Of a stretch of DNA of 64,000 bases, positions 60,520 to 64,000 are shown piece by piece. The notes under the pieces were generated by a model. It saw nothing but the letters and a program-made list of their open reading frames with translations, searched no databases and was not told the DNA's origin. The DNA comes from Flavobacteriales bacterium (GTDB taxonomy: Bacteria > Bacteroidota > Bacteroidia > Flavobacteriales_F > PHOS-HE28). Every line of letters begins with the position of its first letter. Within the stretch, counting starts at the first letter, position 1. The DNA is taken from positions 1,736,001-1,800,000 of the forward strand of contig JADJXH010000004.1 in NCBI GenBank assembly GCA_016715895.1, read 5' to 3'. The translations under genes were made by a program, and so were the position numbers.

Positions 60520-63063
60520 TCAATCCGGTCCGCAGCCGTTTATGGTTCCATGGAAGGTTGAACCATTGTGGACCTTGAACGGCGGTGACATCAGGATCGT
60601 GTGCCCGCCTTTGTACGTGACATCCTGCCCCGGACCGGTGGTGATGGTTTGCGTGGACGTGATGTTCCCGGCGGTGTTGAGCGTGGTGCCCCCGGGAGCC
60701 GCGCCGGAAAGGCTTACGCTCGTGAGGCAACCATACAGTTCCGAGCGCCAGATCCCTCGTCCGAAGGTGCCGATGGCGATGGTGCCGTCGGCCTCGTTGA
60801 ACTCGATATCCTCCACGCGCACAGCGGGCAGGTTCGTGTTAAAGGGCACCCAATCACCCAGCGTGTTGTCGCGGTAGAACACCCCGACATCGGTGCCGAT
60901 ATAGAGTTGATCATCAGGCAGCCCCACGTTCGCATCATAGCCGATGCAGTTCACAATGATGTTGGGCAGGGAACCGGTGATGTTGGTCCAGCTGGAACCG
61001 GCATTGGAGGAGTAGTACACCTTCTGGCCAGCGGTGAAATTGCCGACGGTCACGAAGACCTCCCACTGGTAGTTCGGGTTCACGGCGATGCCGGTGATGA
61101 ACTGACCGGAAAGGCCGGCGCTGATGTTGGTGAACGAAGCGCCACCGTTGGCACTGGTGCTGATGGTGCTGCCGCTGGAGCAGTAGATGCGGTCCGGGGC
61201 GCTCTGGCAGATCACCAGCTCGTCCGAGCAAGGCACACCGAGGTTCGTCCAGTTCGCCCCATCATCCGTGCTCTTGTACAGGGTGTTCCAACCCCCATAG
61301 AGGGTGGAAGGCGAACTGGGGTCCATGCACAAAGGTGTGAGCCAGGGGCCTGATACGCCGGGCGGCGTGATGCCGTACAACGTGGCACCACCGTCGGTCG
61401 AGCGATAGACCGCTCCGGATTGGGCGGAGTACACCATTATCATGGGATCCGTGGGATGGATGATGCAGTCCATTCCATCCCCGCCCCACATCTGCGTCAT
61501 GATCGTACTGCCGCCGGTGAGTTTGGTCGAGCCATTGTCCTGGGTGCCCCCGATGTAAAGTCCGGGGTCCGGATCGTGATCGGCGATGCGGTAGAACATG
61601 GTGGTACTGAGGCCCGCGGACCGGCTGTACCAATTGTTGCCATTGTCCGGGCTCCAGAAGAAGCCGCCGTCGCTCGCACAGTAAACGAAGAAATCACTGA
61701 GCGGGCTGTTCGCCAGATCATGGATGTCGGCATGCACGTAGTCCGTGCCGGGTTGCGATCCGAAGGGGATCGCCCAATGGCAATGGTTGGAATAGCTGGC
61801 CCCATAGTTCAAGGACACCCACATGTCCACTCCACCGGCCATGGTCCGTGGAGCGTACGTGGGATGCGCCACGAAGGCCAGGTCGTACCACGACTGGTCC
61901 AGTGCATCCTGCCCTGTCTCACTGCCGCCAAGGATGTTCGGTGTGGAGGAGGTCAGGGAGAAGCTCAAGCCGGAATCCGTGGATCGGTATACGCCTTTGA
62001 AGGTGCCAACACCCGTGGCCGGTCCGCAGAGCAGCATCACCTGGGAAGCCATGGCCGGTGAGACCGCGATGGCGATGCGGTTCGCGTTGGTGGGCATCCC
62101 TGCGGTGATCTGCGTCCATGTCCCGCCTGTGTTCGTGGAGCGGTGGAAATTCCCATTGCTCGACGCGTAGACGATGCTGGGATCGCCCGGTTTGAACTCG
62201 ATGTCCTGAAAGGATCCGGCGACCACGTTGGTCCAAGAGCCGCCGCCATTGAGGGTGCGGTAGATGCCTTGGGTGGTGGCCGCGAACAGGATGTTCCCGT
62301 TCGTGGGGTGAATGAGGAGCTTGTACCCTCGTACGAACTGCTGCACGGTCCAGGATAGACCGGTAACCGCCCAGGAGGCCCCGTTGTTGGTGGACTTGTA
62401 CACACCGAGCGATTGGGTCACACCCCCATCGCCATCTCCGGTAAGGATGTAGATGGTGTTCGCGTTGGTGGGATCCACGGCGATGCCGGAAATGCCGAGA
62501 TTGGGAAAGCCGTCGGTGAGCGGGGTCCAGGACAGACCGTTGTTCGTGGTGCGCCAAAGGCCACCTGCGGGAGCACCCACGTACAGGGTGTTCACATCGG
62601 TAGGATGGAAGCCCACCACGTTCATGCGCCCAAGGCCGGGTGCGTAGCCGCTCTGGCCGTTCACCACATCAGTAGGGCCCATGAAGGTCCAGTTGCCGAA
62701 TGCAGAGGATGGGCCTCGCTGCAATTCCAGCATTTCCTGGTAAGGCTGGAATTCCTCGAGGTTCTTCTGGCTGGAGTTGATGATCTTCCCGTCCGGGGTC
62801 AATCGGCTGCGCTGCGTGTATTCCCAGCGCTTCCACTGTTTGTAGCCGGTTCCTTTTCCTTTGTCCCGGTTCGCGTAATAGGCCTCCATCTCCTGTCGCA
62901 CCGTTTCGAAATCATCGGTGGCAGGCTGCAGGTAATAGTAGCGGTCAACCGATTGTCCGAGTGCGTAGGACGAAGTATGCGACAGCAGTGCGCATATGGC
63001 TGTGCCGGCCACCAAGGCGCGGAAGCCCCTGGGTGCAGAGGGCGTTATGTCCAGCTTCACCAT
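60520..63063 (-). CDS. Secreted BNR/VPS10-like beta-propeller protein
   Basis: An 847-residue protein starting MVKLDITPSAPRGFRALVAG with an export helix (RALVAGTAICALLSHTSSYA). It carries many BNR/Asp-box repeats of two linked propellers, as in xyloglucanase and sortilin-like proteins: GGLWRTTNNGLSWTPL, GVYKSTNNGASWAV, YRTLNGGGSWTNV, GVYRSTDSGLSFSL, VYYSSNAGSSWTNI. The end (TGPGQDVTYKGGHTILMSP and FHGTINGCGPD) is a short tail with no type A box. A glycosidase role is possible, but no catalytic Asp pair is evident. The gene follows the NVGIGT-repeat gene after 7 bases. Confidence 0.75.
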   Translation of the reverse strand: MVKLDITPSAPRGFRALVAGTAICALLSHTSSYALGQSVDRYYYLQPATDDFETVRQEMEAYYANRDKGKGTGYKQWKRWEYTQRSRLTPDGKIINSSQKNLEEFQPYQEMLELQRGPSSAFGNWTFMGPTDVVNGQSGYAPGLGRMNVVGFHPTDVNTLYVGAPAGGLWRTTNNGLSWTPLTDGFPNLGISGIAVDPTNANTIYILTGDGDGGVTQSLGVYKSTNNGASWAVTGLSWTVQQFVRGYKLLIHPTNGNILFAATTQGIYRTLNGGGSWTNVVAGSFQDIEFKPGDPSIVYASSNGNFHRSTNTGGTWTQITAGMPTNANRIAIAVSPAMASQVMLLCGPATGVGTFKGVYRSTDSGLSFSLTSSTPNILGGSETGQDALDQSWYDLAFVAHPTYAPRTMAGGVDMWVSLNYGASYSNHCHWAIPFGSQPGTDYVHADIHDLANSPLSDFFVYCASDGGFFWSPDNGNNWYSRSAGLSTTMFYRIADHDPDPGLYIGGTQDNGSTKLTGGSTIMTQMWGGDGMDCIIHPTDPMIMVYSAQSGAVYRSTDGGATLYGITPPGVSGPWLTPLCMDPSSPSTLYGGWNTLYKSTDDGANWTNLGVPCSDELVICQSAPDRIYCSSGSTISTSANGGASFTNISAGLSGQFITGIAVNPNYQWEVFVTVGNFTAGQKVYYSSNAGSSWTNITGSLPNIIVNCIGYDANVGLPDDQLYIGTDVGVFYRDNTLGDWVPFNTNLPAVRVEDIEFNEADGTIAIGTFGRGIWRSELYGCLTSVSLSGAAPGGTTLNTAGNITSTQTITTGPGQDVTYKGGHTILMSPPFKVHNGSTFHGTINGCGPD

Positions 63064-63070
63064 GGTGTAC

Positions 63071-64000
63071 TTACTTGGCGTGGAGTTCCAGTATCATACC
63101 GCGCAACTGGCGCATTTCACTTTGCAGTGCGTCCACCTCTTGGTCCTTCTCGATCAAGTGCAGCGTGAGTTCTTCCACCTTCTCCAGCAGGATCTTGTTC
63201 AACTCGCCGAGGCCAAGTCCGTTCTCCTCCACCTCGCAGGCACTGGGCACGTTGGGCAAGTGGCCATTGATCGCGATGTACTGTGACACTTCGGCCAGTG
63301 GCATCAGGCGGTAATCCTTTGCGAAGACATAATCCGGGAAGCCGACCAGGGATACTTCCACTTCCTTGCAGGTGATCCTGCCGTTCACCGCGAGCTTGGA
63401 TTGTGGCGTGGTGGTGCCGATGCCCACGTTACCGCTGAATTTTTGGATGTACAGCACCGAAGTCCCGGCGGGGTTCGCGAAGTGCTCCAGGATATGGAAG
63501 CCTTCCGAAGCGATCCGCTCGTCGCTCTCGACGGTGTAACCGTAGCTGGTATTGAAGTGGCGGAGCTTGATGCCGCTGCGCTGGGTATTGCCCCCCTGCG
63601 AGGCCACGGTGATGTACCGGTCCACCGCACCCCCGTATGAGCCCACTTGCAGGATGCTCTCGGGCGTGGCGGTGCCGATGCCCACGTTGCCATTGCTTTC
63701 GATCCGCATCCGGTTCTCAAGCGTGTTGGTGATGTTGCCGATCGGTTTGACAAGGAAGTCCAGATGCGCACCGAACCCACCATCATCGGTGGCTTGCACG
63801 CGCGCTCCGGGATCGTTGCCGCCCGGACTGAAAGGCGTGAGGTCAAGGCCCGCGGTGAGCCCCGAACCCGTGACGCGGATATTGCCGGAATGCACGTCCA
63901 AGGCCGCTTCGGGAGCAATGGTGCCAAGACCGATGTGGCCGGAGTTGGTATTGGACAGGTCCGCACCGTTGAGCGCCCAGCCTGGCGCGAAGAGGGCACT
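63071..64000 (-). CDS. Secreted NVGIGT-repeat protein with coiled-coil end, 5' end missing
   Basis: 310 residues are visible, open to the right edge. Repeats HIGLGTIAPEAALDVHSG, NVGIGTATPESILQVGS and NVGIGTTTPQSKLAVNG are the beta-solenoid units common in Bacteroidota surface and tail-fibre-like proteins. The end is a chaperone-like region with a coiled coil (LNKILLEKVEELTLHLIEKD), where trimer formation is likely. No T9SS tail is seen. Its stop lies 7 bases before the start of the BNR gene, so the two are probably one operon. Confidence 0.75.
   Translation of the reverse strand, partial: SALFAPGWALNGADLSNTNSGHIGLGTIAPEAALDVHSGNIRVTGSGLTAGLDLTPFSPGGNDPGARVQATDDGGFGAHLDFLVKPIGNITNTLENRMRIESNGNVGIGTATPESILQVGSYGGAVDRYITVASQGGNTQRSGIKLRHFNTSYGYTVESDERIASEGFHILEHFANPAGTSVLYIQKFSGNVGIGTTTPQSKLAVNGRITCKEVEVSLVGFPDYVFAKDYRLMPLAEVSQYIAINGHLPNVPSACEVEENGLGLGELNKILLEKVEELTLHLIEKDQEVDALQSEMRQLRGMILELHAK

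Overview
The window is GC-rich DNA (by eye about 60-65% G+C) from a member of the Bacteroidota, most likely a high-GC, probably uncultured Flavobacteriales-type lineage. The evidence is: many secreted proteins ending in type IX secretion system (T9SS) sorting domains (type A, and one gliding-motility type B tail); Bacteroidota-typical families (DUF4924, DUF4260, OstA-like, the small protein usually called 'ABC transporter ATPase', YtxJ monothiol bacilliredoxin, DUF1800/DUF1501 pair); almost no Shine-Dalgarno signals; and repeated TAnnTTnG boxes like the Bacteroidota -7 promoter element. The genus assignment is inference. I see no rRNA, tRNA or CRISPR array.

Layout. 1-9.3 kb: a DUF1330 gene cut by the edge, a small membrane protein, an S41-like protease, then two copies in opposite orientation of a two-gene module (beta-helix protein plus a protein with EYFxDxDPG repeats), and a secreted-protein gene broken by one in-frame TAG. 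9.3-13.2 kb: two tandem TPR-transmembrane-adenylate cyclase genes. 13.3-18.2 kb: housekeeping and repair genes (SRAP/YedK, YtxJ, Pif1-like helicase, a Cys-motif protein). 18.2-28.8 kb: T9SS cargo, a carotenoid-type FAD desaturase/isomerase, and the DUF1800-DUF1501 pair. 29-33.6 kb: epimerase plus steroid-5-alpha-reductase-like membrane protein, exonuclease III, and an IS256-family insertion sequence sitting inside a hairpin-forming microrepeat. 33.6-36.6 kb: VOC protein, delta-60-repeat T9SS protein, T9SS-tail relic, glutamine amidotransferase. 36.6-51.4 kb: an envelope block (LptD, amidase, MlaD-type MCE protein, two Fe-S oxidoreductase subunits, HAD protein, 'ABC transporter ATPase', OstA-like, DUF4924, OmpH/Skp) interrupted by a RAYT transposase with flanking REP palindromes and a tricorn-type protease. 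51.4-64 kb: almost only large secreted surface proteins, two of which share a nearly identical C-terminal module.

How it works together. The envelope block covers lipopolysaccharide transport to the outer membrane (LptD, OstA-like, OmpH), lipid trafficking (MCE) and peptidoglycan cleavage (amidase). About twenty genes encode exported products, many with T9SS tails, so the window is dominated by cell-surface display. The cyclases suggest cAMP signalling downstream of a TPR sensor. Small mobile or repeated DNA (RAYT/REP, hairpin microrepeats, one IS) shows up at several gene ends and once inside a gene, and the surface-protein genes show duplication, decay and probable gene conversion.
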